Assembly (NCBI GenBank): GCA_034420475.1
Contig: DAOULH010000060.1
Coordinates: 1 to 57,395 of the forward strand
DNA length: 57,395 nucleotides
Reading direction: 5' to 3'
From: Bin87 sp034420475
Lineage (GTDB): Bacteria; Chloroflexota; Dehalococcoidia; Lucifugimonadales; UBA3495
Below the pieces are notes generated by a model. It had not been told where the DNA came from and did not search any database. It saw nothing but the letters and a program-made list of their open reading frames with translations. The first letter of the stretch is position 1. Every line of letters starts with the position of its first letter. Position numbers and translations under genes: made by a program. Shown one piece after another: positions 40,226 to 48,990 of this stretch.

Positions 40226-40392
40226 GCGTAACTTTCAGAGTTGCGGGGAAAGTGTCATTGCGAGCGCAGCGCGGCAATCCCGTTGGCGCAAGGGAGTTCT
40301 TCGGGGCAGACGTTGCGGCTACGGCGTAGAGATTGCCACGGCGCAAGCGCCTCGCAATGACAACCTCCTGAATTCTGAACAGTTACCGTTGC
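40226..40392. repeat. Complete palindromic element family A
   Basis: Outer ends GCGTAACTTTCAGAGTTG and CTGAACAGTTACCGTTGCG enclose GTCATTGCGAGCGCAGCG and GCGCCTCGCAATGAC arms. Same layout as at 11137 and 32123. Confidence 0.8.
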
Positions 40393-40461
40393 GTGGTCTG
40401 ATGGCGTCTTCGACCCGCACCGCGGCGCAGCCGAACTCTACCAACCCATTTTAGCATCGGG

Positions 40462-41778
40462 TCACGTGGTCGCCGGCTCCCGTTCCCGGCTGGGGATGGC
40501 CAGGGATGCCAGGAAGCCCACGGCGTAGATGCCGCCGGCGATGAAGAAGCCGTACTGCCAGCCCAGCCACTCGATTGGGCCGAAGATGAACACGGCGGCC
40601 ACGGCTCCAAAGAGGACGTTGTTGCCCCACATCAGGCCGAGGAAGCTGGACTCCAGGCGGTAGCGCGCGGCAACGTCGGCCGCCGCCGCCGAGGTGAGGT
40701 TGATCACCGTGAAGTGCTGCAACCCGTAGAGCGCGACACAGACCGTTACCCACACCGAATACTGCGGCCCGCCCAGGGGAATGGCGATGGTCAAAACCGT
40801 GGCAAAGGCCATCAGGAATACGATCAGCGGCTTGCGTCCCATCCGGTCGGACAGCGCGCCCAGCAGCGGGGCCGTAACCATCGCCGGCCCCACCATCAGC
40901 GCCAGGTGGGCCGAGGCCTGGAAGGTGTTGATGCCCAGCGCCTGGGTGAGGTACAGCGGCACCAGGAACAGCATGGACCCGTCGGCCATGCCGCGCACCG
41001 CAGCCACCGCGAAGATGGCCCACAGTCCCGTCCCCCGAAAGGCGACGTAGGTGCCCTGCCACATGGTGCGCAGCCGCTGCCCCAGATCGACGTTCACCGG
41101 CGGAGCATTTCCGGCGTGGCGAAGCAGGCCGTAGATGACAAACGTGGCGATGAACATGATCGGCGCGCCAAAGGCCAGGATCCAGCGCCAACTGACCGGC
41201 TCCAGGCCCAGTTCCCAACCGACGGCCAGACCGTCGGCGGCCTCCCAGCGCAGGGCTCCCAGCAGCAGGATGCCGGCGATCATCGGCCCCACCACGTCGC
41301 CCACGCTGCCGGTGGAGCGGTGCATGGACAGGAAAAACCCCCGACGGGTGGGGAACCGCTGGGCCAGCAGACCCAACGCCGGCGGATGCCACAGCGCCGC
41401 TCCGGACGACGCCAGCGCCAATGCCAGCAGGATCACGGCGTAGGACGGGGAGATCGCGATCAGCAGCAGGCCCACGGCGGTGAGGAAAGCGCTGATGGAC
41501 AGCACCCAGGCGATCCGGTGGTGGAGCAGGTCGGACAGGAACCCGCCGGTAACGCTGGTGATCCCGGCCGAGGCCGAACGCACCGCCACGATGGCCCCAA
41601 CCTGCAGCGCGCCCAGCCCCAGGTCCACGGCCATCACCGTGGTCAGCAGCGGGATGCTGTTGGAGATGAGGTGCTCGAAGCCGTGGGCGCCAATGAGGGT
41701 GGACGCCAGCACACCGTTTCCGGTGCGGCGTCCACCCTCGCTCGGCGCTTTCGGCAGTGTCTGCTGTGCCGCGGCCAT
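40462..41778 (-). CDS. Major facilitator superfamily transporter
   Basis: A 438-residue, 12-helix transporter. MFS motif A appears in the middle loop as LLGALSDRMGRKPLIVFLMA, and AVRGMADGSMLFLVPLYLTQ marks helix 7. It is a close paralog of the next gene (shared SMHRSTGSVGDVVGP, ALWHPPALGLLAQRFPTRRG and LESSFLGLMWGNN). The repeated ALWHPPALGLLAxRFPxRRG loop is typical of this subgroup. Substrate unknown. It lies 31 bases downstream of its paralog and is probably co-transcribed. Confidence 0.9.
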   Translation of the reverse strand: MAAAQQTLPKAPSEGGRRTGNGVLASTLIGAHGFEHLISNSIPLLTTVMAVDLGLGALQVGAIVAVRSASAGITSVTGGFLSDLLHHRIAWVLSISAFLTAVGLLLIAISPSYAVILLALALASSGAALWHPPALGLLAQRFPTRRGFFLSMHRSTGSVGDVVGPMIAGILLLGALRWEAADGLAVGWELGLEPVSWRWILAFGAPIMFIATFVIYGLLRHAGNAPPVNVDLGQRLRTMWQGTYVAFRGTGLWAIFAVAAVRGMADGSMLFLVPLYLTQALGINTFQASAHLALMVGPAMVTAPLLGALSDRMGRKPLIVFLMAFATVLTIAIPLGGPQYSVWVTVCVALYGLQHFTVINLTSAAAADVAARYRLESSFLGLMWGNNVLFGAVAAVFIFGPIEWLGWQYGFFIAGGIYAVGFLASLAIPSREREPATT

Positions 41779-41788
41779 CGGGTTGCGC

Positions 41789-41818
41789 GGTGACTAGGCC
41801 GGCGGTGACTAGGCCGGC
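41789..41818. repeat. Perfect 15-base tandem duplication
   Basis: GGTGACTAGGCCGGC is repeated twice without a gap. It includes the stop codon of the upstream MFS gene (41809-41811), so a second stop in the same frame follows 15 bases later. It fills most of the 30-base gap between the two MFS genes. Confidence 0.85.
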
Positions 41819-43152
41819 ATGGGTACGGCTTCGGGCTCGCGCGGCTTGCCGGGGATCAGCAGCGAGATGAGGAACCCCGCGAAGTAGATGCCGGCGGCGA
41901 TGAAGAAGCCGTACTGCCAGTCGAACCACTCCACCGGGCCGAAGATCATGAAGGCGGCGATGGCTCCGAACAGGGTGTTATTGCCCCACATCAGGCCGAG
42001 GAAGCTGGATTCGAGCCGGCGGCCGGCGGCGATGTCGGCGGCCGCGGCCTGGGTCAGGTTGTTTACCGAGAAGTTCATCATGCCGTAGATGGCGACGAAT
42101 GCAGTGATCCACGGGGTGTAGCCCTCGCCGCTGACCATGATGATCGCGATGGTGAGCATCGTGGTGACGCCCATGATGAAGATGATCAGCGGGCGCCGGC
42201 CGATCCGGTCGGACAGCGAGCCGATGATCGGGCCGAAGAGGATGCCGGGCAGCACCATCAGCATGACGTGCACGGCGGCCTGGAACTCGCCCACGCCCAG
42301 GTGGATCAGGTAGAGAGGAACCAGGAACACCAGGGAGCGGTCGGCCATGCCCCGCACGGCGGAGACGGTGAAGATGGCCCACATTCCGGTGCCGCGGAAA
42401 GCGTCCTTCATGCCGGCCCAGTTGGTGCGGATCCGCGCGCCGACATCGACGTTGACCGGACGCTCGCTGCCGGCGTTGCGCAGCAGGATGAAGATGACCA
42501 CGGTGGCGACGAACATGATCGGGGTGCTGAACCCCAGGATGTACCGCCAGTCCACGGTGCCCCAGGGGAGCGCATACGAGACGCCTACCTCGGCTCCTTC
42601 GGCGCCGCCGCTCCACGTCAGGGCGCCGGCGATGAGGGCGCCGGCCGCCAGCGGGCCGATCACGTCGCCGATGCTGCCGGTGGAGCGGTGCATGGAGATG
42701 AACAGGCCGCGTCGCTCGGGGAACCGGCGGGCCAGGAGGCCCAGGGCCGGCGGGTGCCACAACGCGCTGCCCATGGATCCCAGGGCAATGGCGCAGAGGA
42801 TCAGCAAGTAGGATGGGGCGATGGACATGAGCAGGTAGCCCGTGCCGATCATCAGGGTGCTGATGGACAGGACCCACGCCACCCGGTGGTGGAACAGGTC
42901 CACCAGAAAGCCGCCGGCGGTGCTGGTGATCCCGCCGAAGATGGAGCGGATGGCGACGACGGCTCCGACGCTGAGCGCGCCCAGCTCGAACTCGGTGATG
43001 ATGGCCAGGATGATGATGGGAATACTGTGGGCGTACAGGTGCTCGAAGGCGTGGGCGCCCACCAGGGTCGTCGCCATCACCGAGCCCTTGGTGCGGGGCG
43101 GCGCTTCCTGCGTCGCGGGTTGAGAGGGGCTGACGCCGGCTGCCTGTGCCAT
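41809..43152 (-). CDS. Major facilitator superfamily transporter (paralog)
   Basis: A 447-residue transporter that shares long segments with the downstream gene: AHAFEHLYAHSIPIIILAI, ALWHPPALGLLARRFPERRG, SMHRSTGSIGDVIGP and SDRIGRRPLIIFIMG (motif A). The pair arose by tandem duplication and has diverged moderately. A TATAAT on the minus strand (43196-43201) precedes it. Substrate unknown. Confidence 0.9.
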   Translation of the reverse strand: MAQAAGVSPSQPATQEAPPRTKGSVMATTLVGAHAFEHLYAHSIPIIILAIITEFELGALSVGAVVAIRSIFGGITSTAGGFLVDLFHHRVAWVLSISTLMIGTGYLLMSIAPSYLLILCAIALGSMGSALWHPPALGLLARRFPERRGLFISMHRSTGSIGDVIGPLAAGALIAGALTWSGGAEGAEVGVSYALPWGTVDWRYILGFSTPIMFVATVVIFILLRNAGSERPVNVDVGARIRTNWAGMKDAFRGTGMWAIFTVSAVRGMADRSLVFLVPLYLIHLGVGEFQAAVHVMLMVLPGILFGPIIGSLSDRIGRRPLIIFIMGVTTMLTIAIIMVSGEGYTPWITAFVAIYGMMNFSVNNLTQAAAADIAAGRRLESSFLGLMWGNNTLFGAIAAFMIFGPVEWFDWQYGFFIAAGIYFAGFLISLLIPGKPREPEAVPMPA

Positions 43153-43195
43153 ATATTGCGCTCCTCAAGTGGTGGCCAGGGGCGGGATTTGGCGC

Positions 43196-43201
43196 ATTAT
43201 A
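43196..43201 (-). promoter_or_regulatory. Candidate -10 box of the MFS pair
   Basis: TATAAT on the minus strand, 44 bases upstream of the ATG at 43152. No clear -35. Confidence 0.45.
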
Positions 43202-43277
43202 CACGACGTTAACATTGGCGCCCGGCCTTGACGAGCGGCCGGGAATCTCACGCGTGCCCGGTTTGCGGCGAGGAACC

Positions 43278-43387
43278 GTCAGAATCAGGATTTTCAAGAT
43301 TCAGGGATTATCAGGATTGGAACCGTTCCGTGATGGAGATCTCTCAATCCTGTCAAATCATAAAATCCCGTAAATCCTGATTCTGAC
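43278..43387. repeat. Palindromic element family B with outer inverted ends
   Basis: Core from GTCAGAATCAGG to AATCCTGATTCTGAC with the conserved centre GGATTGGAACCGTTCCGTGA. Outside it, CTCACGCGTGCCCGGTTTG (43248-43266) and AAACCGGGTACGCGCGGAG (43396-43414) are inverted and match the outer ends of the family A element at 15770-15906. The 386-base gap 43153-43538 holds this, a promoter box and a terminator. Confidence 0.8.
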
Positions 43388-43442
43388 GATTTACGAAACC
43401 GGGTACGCGCGGAGACGGGCAGACGCGGCAATGCGGCAGAAT

Positions 43443-43480
43443 AAAACACCCCGCGACCATCGATTGGCCGCAGGGTGTTT
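43443..43480 (-). terminator. Rho-independent terminator of the substrate-binding protein gene
   Basis: Read on the minus strand, AAACACCCTGCGG and CGCGGGGTGTTT form a long stem and are followed by TATTCT, with TTTTATT at the base. It lies about 60 bases after the stop at 43539. Confidence 0.75.
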
Positions 43481-43538
43481 CTTTGGCTGGAACCATTCCG
43501 CGCTCAGCCCGTAATCAGGGCAGCGCAGGGTAGGGCCA

Positions 43539-45803
43539 TCACGGTGCGCTCGTGATGCTCGTAACCGTCTCGTATTGCCCATCGGCGCCGATCACAGTCA
43601 GATGCACGTCATTGGAGCCCTGGTTGTCGCCGGAACCGTACTGCAACTGGAGGTTGTCAATGGTCACGGTCGTGGGGCTGCTCAGGACGTTGAGGAAGCA
43701 CTCCCGGCTCAGGTCGACGCCGCAAGCCTTGAGTCGCTCGATGGCCAGGCGTCCCGCGATGTAGCCTTCCAGGGAAATGAAACCGGGTTGAGCTTGGGGA
43801 TTGAGCGTAGTCAGGGCCCGGCGATAATTGGCAACGACCGTGTTGCCGGTATCGCTGGGCAACGGCACCACCTGCGTGACGTAAACGCCTTGACCCGCGG
43901 CGCCAAGCTCAGTCGCCAGCGCGTCGCTGCCCACAAAGGACACCGCCAGGAACGTCGGGTCCGGTTCCAGCTTCATGCGAAGCTTCTCGATGATCCCCGC
44001 CGCCGGCTCGTAGCTGCCAATGATGATGACCGCGTCCGGGTTCGCTTTCGCGATCCGGAACGCTGCCGAATTTATGGCCGTCGTGTTGCGCCGGTAGTAC
44101 CACGATTCTACGAGTTCCATGCCGGTTTGACCCGCAACCGCCGCCTTCACGCCGTCGAGCCCGTCGTTGCCATACGAGTCGTTCTGGTACAGCACCGCCA
44201 CCCGGGTCTTTCCAGCCTGGCTGAGGAGGTCCACCATCCGCTTGGTTTCCTGGTGATACGAGGCGCGGAAGTTGAGGACGTTGGAGAGATCATCTTCGCG
44301 CAACAGCTGAGCTCCGGTGAACGGAGCGATGAAGGGCACTCCCGCATCCTCGGCCAGCGGCAGCGCCGCCCGGGATGTCGGCGTGCCGACGGCTCCAATC
44401 AGGCCGAACACCTGCTCCTCTTCGATCAATTTCAGGGTGTTTGCAAACGCCGGGTCCGGTTCGTAACTATCGTCCAGCGTTTCGAGCTTCAGCATGCGCC
44501 CGTGCACGCCTCCAGCGTCGTTTGCCTCTTTGAACGCCGCCTCAATGCCCATCTTCATACCCAGGCCGAGTGCGCTTGAGGGCCCGGTCAATGCGGCGGA
44601 CTGCCCGAACTGCACCTCGGTGGCGGTGAAGCCGGGGCTCACCGGATCCGGCGCCGGCAACGGTCCCGGATCCGGCATCCCCTGCGCGGCAGCCGCCAAA
44701 CGATCGATTTCGTTCAGCAGCCGGTCCAATATCTTCTCGTTTGTGGCGATACGTTCGTTTTCCTGTACCACCAACTCGAGCCGGCTCACCAGACGATCAA
44801 AGTAATTATTGTCTCCGCTGCCGTCGGCCACAAACTGCTCGGCGAGATCAACGACCTGCTGTCCCAGGTTGGGACCGCCGTGGTCTTCCAGGTACTCAAT
44901 GTCTCGCCCGATACGACCGTTGACCGAGTCGTAACTCTCCTGGATGCGGGCCACGTATGTGGGATCCTGCATGAGGCTGGCCACGAGCAGGAAAGTATGG
45001 CCCAACGCCGCGTTTGCCGCGAGGCTCTCCATATGGGAGTAGCGGAGAATGTCCTCGTCGGAGAGAGTTCCTGCACCGGCTGTGCCACTGCCGACATTAG
45101 TCAGCAGGTCGTAGAACTGATTGTCCGCGCTAGCGCCGGCAGCCGGAAACAGCATGCCCCGGTTGGTCTCCGTCAAGATCTCCCTGCTTCTTATTTCTGC
45201 CGCCACCGCTCGGAGCAACGCGGGCCTGTCCCTCAGAATCAGGTTCGTGTTGGCTTTCAGCCCATTCACCAGGGTCCCAATCTGTCTGACCCTTGCGTCG
45301 TGGCCCTTGCCGGCCAAGGCTTGCACTTGTTGATCCAACGCACTCATGTTGGCGGTTATCGTAGCCTGATATCCGGGGAAGTCCGCCTGGCTCTTGGGCA
45401 AGGGCTCTCCCACCAGCGCGTTCGCGTGCCTGGATATGGCAAGCGAGGCGGCCAAAATGGCTACCGCGTCGCCCTCCGTGCGGTCGGCGCCGCCCTGGCC
45501 CCCATCTGAGGGGGCCATAGTCAACAATCGTTCCGGCTCTTCCTGCTCTTTTTGGAACACCACCTGGCTCGGTTCGGCGACGTCGGACTCGGCCTCGGAC
45601 CGGCGCACCATCAGGTAGCAGACCTCATCGGGCGATCCTACGCGATATCCGGCGCTGTAGCTGTCGTCGGCCTCGTACGCGCGCACGGTGGTGTAACCGT
45701 TGCTGTCGGAACTCCGGATGATGTACCACTTCTCGCCTTCTCCATCGGTGTGAAAACCCTGGTATCCGATGGTGCCGTGATCGGATTTCAGCAGCGGTCC
45801 CAC
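43539..45803 (-). CDS. Leu/Ile/Val-type substrate-binding protein with long helical N-terminal region
   Basis: The 754-residue frame begins at GTG. Residues about 400-754 are a type 1 periplasmic-binding fold: VQFGQSAALTGPSSALGLGM, FGLIGAVGTPTSRAALPLAE, VAVLYQNDSYGNDGLDGVK and PDAVIIIGSYEPAAGIIEKL. This part resembles branched-chain amino acid receptors. Residues about 110-390 are long helices without an obvious family (ITANMSALDQQVQALAGKG, then LSRLELVVQENERIATNEKI). The first 70 residues look beta-rich. No signal peptide lies inside this frame, but one is encoded in frame just upstream, before a TGA (45819-45938). No ABC permease is near, so it may be a sensor rather than a transporter subunit. 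Confidence 0.8.
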   Translation of the reverse strand: MGPLLKSDHGTIGYQGFHTDGEGEKWYIIRSSDSNGYTTVRAYEADDSYSAGYRVGSPDEVCYLMVRRSEAESDVAEPSQVVFQKEQEEPERLLTMAPSDGGQGGADRTEGDAVAILAASLAISRHANALVGEPLPKSQADFPGYQATITANMSALDQQVQALAGKGHDARVRQIGTLVNGLKANTNLILRDRPALLRAVAAEIRSREILTETNRGMLFPAAGASADNQFYDLLTNVGSGTAGAGTLSDEDILRYSHMESLAANAALGHTFLLVASLMQDPTYVARIQESYDSVNGRIGRDIEYLEDHGGPNLGQQVVDLAEQFVADGSGDNNYFDRLVSRLELVVQENERIATNEKILDRLLNEIDRLAAAAQGMPDPGPLPAPDPVSPGFTATEVQFGQSAALTGPSSALGLGMKMGIEAAFKEANDAGGVHGRMLKLETLDDSYEPDPAFANTLKLIEEEQVFGLIGAVGTPTSRAALPLAEDAGVPFIAPFTGAQLLREDDLSNVLNFRASYHQETKRMVDLLSQAGKTRVAVLYQNDSYGNDGLDGVKAAVAGQTGMELVESWYYRRNTTAINSAAFRIAKANPDAVIIIGSYEPAAGIIEKLRMKLEPDPTFLAVSFVGSDALATELGAAGQGVYVTQVVPLPSDTGNTVVANYRRALTTLNPQAQPGFISLEGYIAGRLAIERLKACGVDLSRECFLNVLSSPTTVTIDNLQLQYGSGDNQGSNDVHLTVIGADGQYETVTSITSAP

Positions 45804-45818
45804 GTAGGACTGATCCGG

Positions 45819-45938
45819 TCAGTCGGAAGGGCATCGGCCACCGTCGGAACCAACATTGTTGAACAGGAACACGCCGGACGTGGCCAAAGCGCAGACGACT
45901 ACGACCAGCAGCGACGCGATGACTTTATTGGGTCGCAT
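45819..45938 (-). pseudogene. Signal-anchor N-terminus cut off by in-frame TGA
   Basis: ATG at 45938 with GGAGG upstream starts MRPNKVIASLLVVVVCALAT, a good signal peptide or anchor, followed by SGVFLFNN. Codon 40 is TGA (45819-45821). The frame then continues directly (PDQSYV) into the large substrate-binding protein at 45803. A G-to-A change of a TGG codon would explain it. Without this segment the binding protein would stay in the cytoplasm. Confidence 0.6.
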
Positions 45939-46096
45939 TTAGACCTCCAGATGAGACTATGTATCCCTTTCAGATTTGGACGTTCGGGCAAGCATAGCCA
46001 ACAATTTCCGGCTCGGCAACCCATTCTGAAAAGTCTTTCCAACAGGGGTACCAGCCAACGCTGAACATTTGCTGACCCGTGTGCATTCGTATGTAA

Positions 46097-47098
46097 TCAG
46101 TAGGTGTAGAACATCTCTTGCAGCGCGTCGCGGTCCTGGGTCACGGTCAAGCCCAGCATCAATAGAATCCGCGCCTTTTGCGGCATCAGGTTGTCGGAAA
46201 CGATGAAGCCCTGCTCGTCCTTGCGCGGCGTCATCACCACGCGGCCGGCGCTGGAGCGGCTGGCGAGAATCACGGGCATACCGCCGGCCACGGCGGCCTC
46301 CGCAGCTGAGATCACCGCCGGCGGGAAGGTGCCCGCGCCGAAGCCGGCCAGGACCAGGCCCGCCGAACCATGGGCGCGCACGGCTTCGATCAGCATCCCG
46401 TCGGCGCCGGCGTAGGCGTGCACGATGTCCACCCGGGGCAGGTCGCTCATGCCGTCCACGCGGAAGAGCGTGTCGGTGGTGTGCTTGCGCACGGGCCGGC
46501 GATAGAAGATCACGCGGTGGTCGGAGTCAGCGTAGCCCAGGAACCCCAGTTCGTTGGGCTTGAAAGTCTCCACGCGCAGGGTATTGGCCTTGTACACCTC
46601 GCGGGCGCAGTGGATCTCGTTGTTGAGGACGGTGAGCACGCCCATGCCGGCGGACTCGGGCGTGGCGGCGATGCGCACGGCGTCCAGCAGGTTGAGGTCG
46701 GCGTCGGTGCTGATGGCCGTGGGCGGACGCATGGCGCCGGTGATGACCACCGGGCGCTGGGTCTTGACGGTCAGGTGCAGGAAGTAGGCGGTCTCCTCCA
46801 GGGTGGCGGTGCCGTGGGTGATGACGATGCCGGCGGTGTCCGGCTCGTCGCGGTCGATGGCGTGGATGCGCTCGGCCAGGGCGATCCAGTTGGCGGGGCC
46901 GATGGCGGTGCTGCCGACGCTGACCATGTCCTCGGCGATGATGTTGAAGTTCTCGCCGATCTCGGGCACGCGGGCCAGGTTCTGGTCGATGGTGAGGTGG
47001 TCGCCGATCTCGGGGTAAAGGGTGTAGTCCATGCGGTCAGGGCCGACACCGGCGATGCTGCCGCCGGTGGCGATGATGTGGACGGTGGGATTGGGCAT
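46097..47098 (-). CDS. L-asparaginase (bacterial type)
   Basis: Hydrolyses asparagine to aspartate and ammonia. The 333-residue protein has the two catalytic threonine motifs: VHIIATGGSIAG near residues 6-17 and GIVITHGTATLEETAYFLH near 90-108. VVITGAMRPPTAISTDADLN and VHAYAGADG are also typical. No signal peptide is evident, so a cytoplasmic location is likely. The upstream gap holds the TCAAGTG repeat array (47189-47315), which could regulate it. Confidence 0.93.
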   Translation of the reverse strand: MPNPTVHIIATGGSIAGVGPDRMDYTLYPEIGDHLTIDQNLARVPEIGENFNIIAEDMVSVGSTAIGPANWIALAERIHAIDRDEPDTAGIVITHGTATLEETAYFLHLTVKTQRPVVITGAMRPPTAISTDADLNLLDAVRIAATPESAGMGVLTVLNNEIHCAREVYKANTLRVETFKPNELGFLGYADSDHRVIFYRRPVRKHTTDTLFRVDGMSDLPRVDIVHAYAGADGMLIEAVRAHGSAGLVLAGFGAGTFPPAVISAAEAAVAGGMPVILASRSSAGRVVMTPRKDEQGFIVSDNLMPQKARILLMLGLTVTQDRDALQEMFYTY

Positions 47099-47188
47099 GG
47101 GTGGCTCCTGCGTAAGGTATCGCTCGTGTTAATCAAACAAAATTGGGTGCGGTTCGGATATGAAACCAGGCTTTGTGGGGCGCCAGGA

Positions 47189-47315
47189 TCAAGTGATCTC
47201 AAGCATCAGTCAAGTGGCTGTCAAGTGGGCCGGCATCCATAGCCCTACTTGAAACGGTGGCATTTTGTGTCCACCAAGACATCCTGGGCCACGCCAGTCA
47301 AGTGGCGATCAAGTA
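47189..47315. repeat. TCAAGTG array with 11-base spacing
   Basis: TCAAGTG or a one-base variant begins at 47189, 47199 (TCAAGC), 47210, 47221, 47298 and 47309 (TCAAGTA). The steps are 10, 11, 11, 77 (7 times 11) and 11 bases, so all copies lie on one face of the helix. An inverted copy (ACTTGA) is at 47247-47252. The array lies in the 225-base gap between the asparaginase start (47098) and the stop of the AlbA_2 gene (47324). Confidence 0.7.
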
Positions 47316-47323
47316 AACGACCG

Positions 47324-48811
47324 TTACCTGCCTCCATCCGGGCGGGCTGCCCACCACGGCAGGTATTTCATGTTTCTGGGAGCATCGCTGGGGTTGTAGG
47401 CAACGATGGCACCAGCCCTAACGGCATCCCGTATGAGTCGTGATGCCATGGAGCGGTTTTTCTCGTCTATGCCAAATCGTTCGCGCAGCGAGGTGTTCGT
47501 CAGGTAGTCGTTCTGCACGAACCTGATCCCAGCGTGCAAGTAACAGGCACGTACCCGTTCCGGTTTGTCCATATTGGACAAAGTCTTGTGAGCGAACAGC
47601 CAAGTCCGTGTGGAACCGGCCGGCGCTTCAAACAACGGGGGCGGCAATTGGCGCCGTTCGATGCTGATCACCACCTTGTCAATCCCGGTGCCGCGCTCCT
47701 CACAAATATCGAACCTGCGCATCAACGAAGCCAATGTCTCGTTTCGCGACTTTGGCGGCCTGTCGAGAATCCGCTCAACCTCCACCAGGGGCTCGCCAGG
47801 ATTGGTAATTTCAATCCGGGTGTCAAATATTTCCACCATTGGGCCGGCGCCGGTGATGCTGAAATCCTGATGGATCAGGGCGTTGGCGACGAGTTCGCGC
47901 ACCGCATCGCGAGGAAACATGGTCTCTGCTCTGCGGAGAGCGCGGTCGATCACCTCCCTGGCCGGCGTCACTGCCATGATGTAATCGATGATGTCCTCAA
48001 ACCCAGTTGCATAGCCGGTGGTGAATTCCTGTTCGCGTTGCGTTTCTGTACGTCCTTCGCCGCGGTATTTTATAACGCGCATTGTTTTGCGACGGATGCG
48101 AGGGAAATCGCGCAGATTTTTGGCCAACGCAATGGCGCCGAGGTTGGTGATGTTCCACCCGCCGGCTTCGCAGGGTGTAATCAGATCGTCGCTGCGCAAA
48201 GCGTCCAGGATTGAAGAGCGGCCATCCGGCAGGGTCATGCCGAGCAGGTTGAAATATGCGGGAAAATCCAGTTTGCCCAAAACATCCTCATCGCTGACCC
48301 TTTCAGCTGTTATTCCATTCTCGAAGTTGGTCCGCTCCAGAACACGCCAGAGGTTACGTTCCTGCTCAGGGTGATCCTTAAGTTTCTTGGTAGAGCTGCC
48401 GACGCGAATGTACCTTTCCCCGCGAAACGCGACCGGATGTTGCAGCGTGGGATCAATTTCCAGTACCACAATGGTTTTACCGTCAATTTCAACCGCCCTG
48501 AACGCAAAGTTCACTTGCGGGCTGATCCCCCTGAGCAACCAGTTCTCAAGCATCTCGCCGCCTCTCTTTGAGGCTCCCGGAACGAAGGTGGTGCCAACGA
48601 CGTCATGGGTTTCATCTGCAATGCCCCAAAGGATGTAAGCCTTGCTCTTGCCGTTCAGCGCAGCGCCATTGGACAACGCTGCGATATCCGCGCCGATCAT
48701 CTCCGGGTTGGCGTTGTTTTCTTTGAATTCCACCCATTCGGTCTCGTGCGACAACTTGCACAGCTCATTTACCAAACCGGTCAGATATTCTCGGTCTCGG
48801 ATAGCAACCAT
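47324..48811 (-). CDS. AlbA_2/Schlafen-type ATP-binding regulator
   Basis: A 495-residue protein. The N-terminal domain (residues about 10-140) is AlbA_2: HETEWVEFKENNANPEMIGADI, ALSNGAAL and AYILWGIADETHDVVGT. The middle has an HATPase-like domain with RDAVRELVANALIHQDFSI near 305, followed by MVEIFDTRIEITNPGEP and RFDICEERGTGIDKVV. The C-terminus ends in a winged-helix-like segment (NDYLTNTSLRERFGIDEKNR). Such proteins are annotated as putative transcriptional regulators or helicase-related, and are common near mobile DNA. Exact function unknown. Confidence 0.85.
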   Translation of the reverse strand: MVAIRDREYLTGLVNELCKLSHETEWVEFKENNANPEMIGADIAALSNGAALNGKSKAYILWGIADETHDVVGTTFVPGASKRGGEMLENWLLRGISPQVNFAFRAVEIDGKTIVVLEIDPTLQHPVAFRGERYIRVGSSTKKLKDHPEQERNLWRVLERTNFENGITAERVSDEDVLGKLDFPAYFNLLGMTLPDGRSSILDALRSDDLITPCEAGGWNITNLGAIALAKNLRDFPRIRRKTMRVIKYRGEGRTETQREQEFTTGYATGFEDIIDYIMAVTPAREVIDRALRRAETMFPRDAVRELVANALIHQDFSITGAGPMVEIFDTRIEITNPGEPLVEVERILDRPPKSRNETLASLMRRFDICEERGTGIDKVVISIERRQLPPPLFEAPAGSTRTWLFAHKTLSNMDKPERVRACYLHAGIRFVQNDYLTNTSLRERFGIDEKNRSMASRLIRDAVRAGAIVAYNPSDAPRNMKYLPWWAARPDGGR

Positions 48812-48943
48812 GATCCAATACCCCGCTGGCGTCGCCCAATCTCACTGCAGGAATGGTGGGAATTATATCAATCCGATGAGCGCTATCCACTGTGTCGCCC
48901 AGCCACGTGCCGCGAATGGCCCAGCCTGCCGGCGGCGGTAGGG

Positions 48944-48949
48944 TATAAT
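48944..48949 (+). promoter_or_regulatory. Candidate -10 box of the cyclophilin gene
   Basis: TATAAT 42 bases upstream of the ATG at 48991, in the divergent gap shared with the AlbA_2 gene. Confidence 0.45.
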
Positions 48950-48990
48950 CGGCGGGACTTATCCGCTCCACGACTTTCAGGAGACGTTAG

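Noticed and set aside
11137..40392. Repeated palindromes as a possible CRISPR array
   Set aside because: The copies are single, far apart and palindromic, with no regular spacers and no cas genes in the window.
2124..45821. Genome-wide recoding of UGA
   Set aside because: Several certain genes in the window end at TGA as a normal stop (for example urtC and the DUF433 gene), so complete reassignment is not supported. Local mutation or error is more likely.
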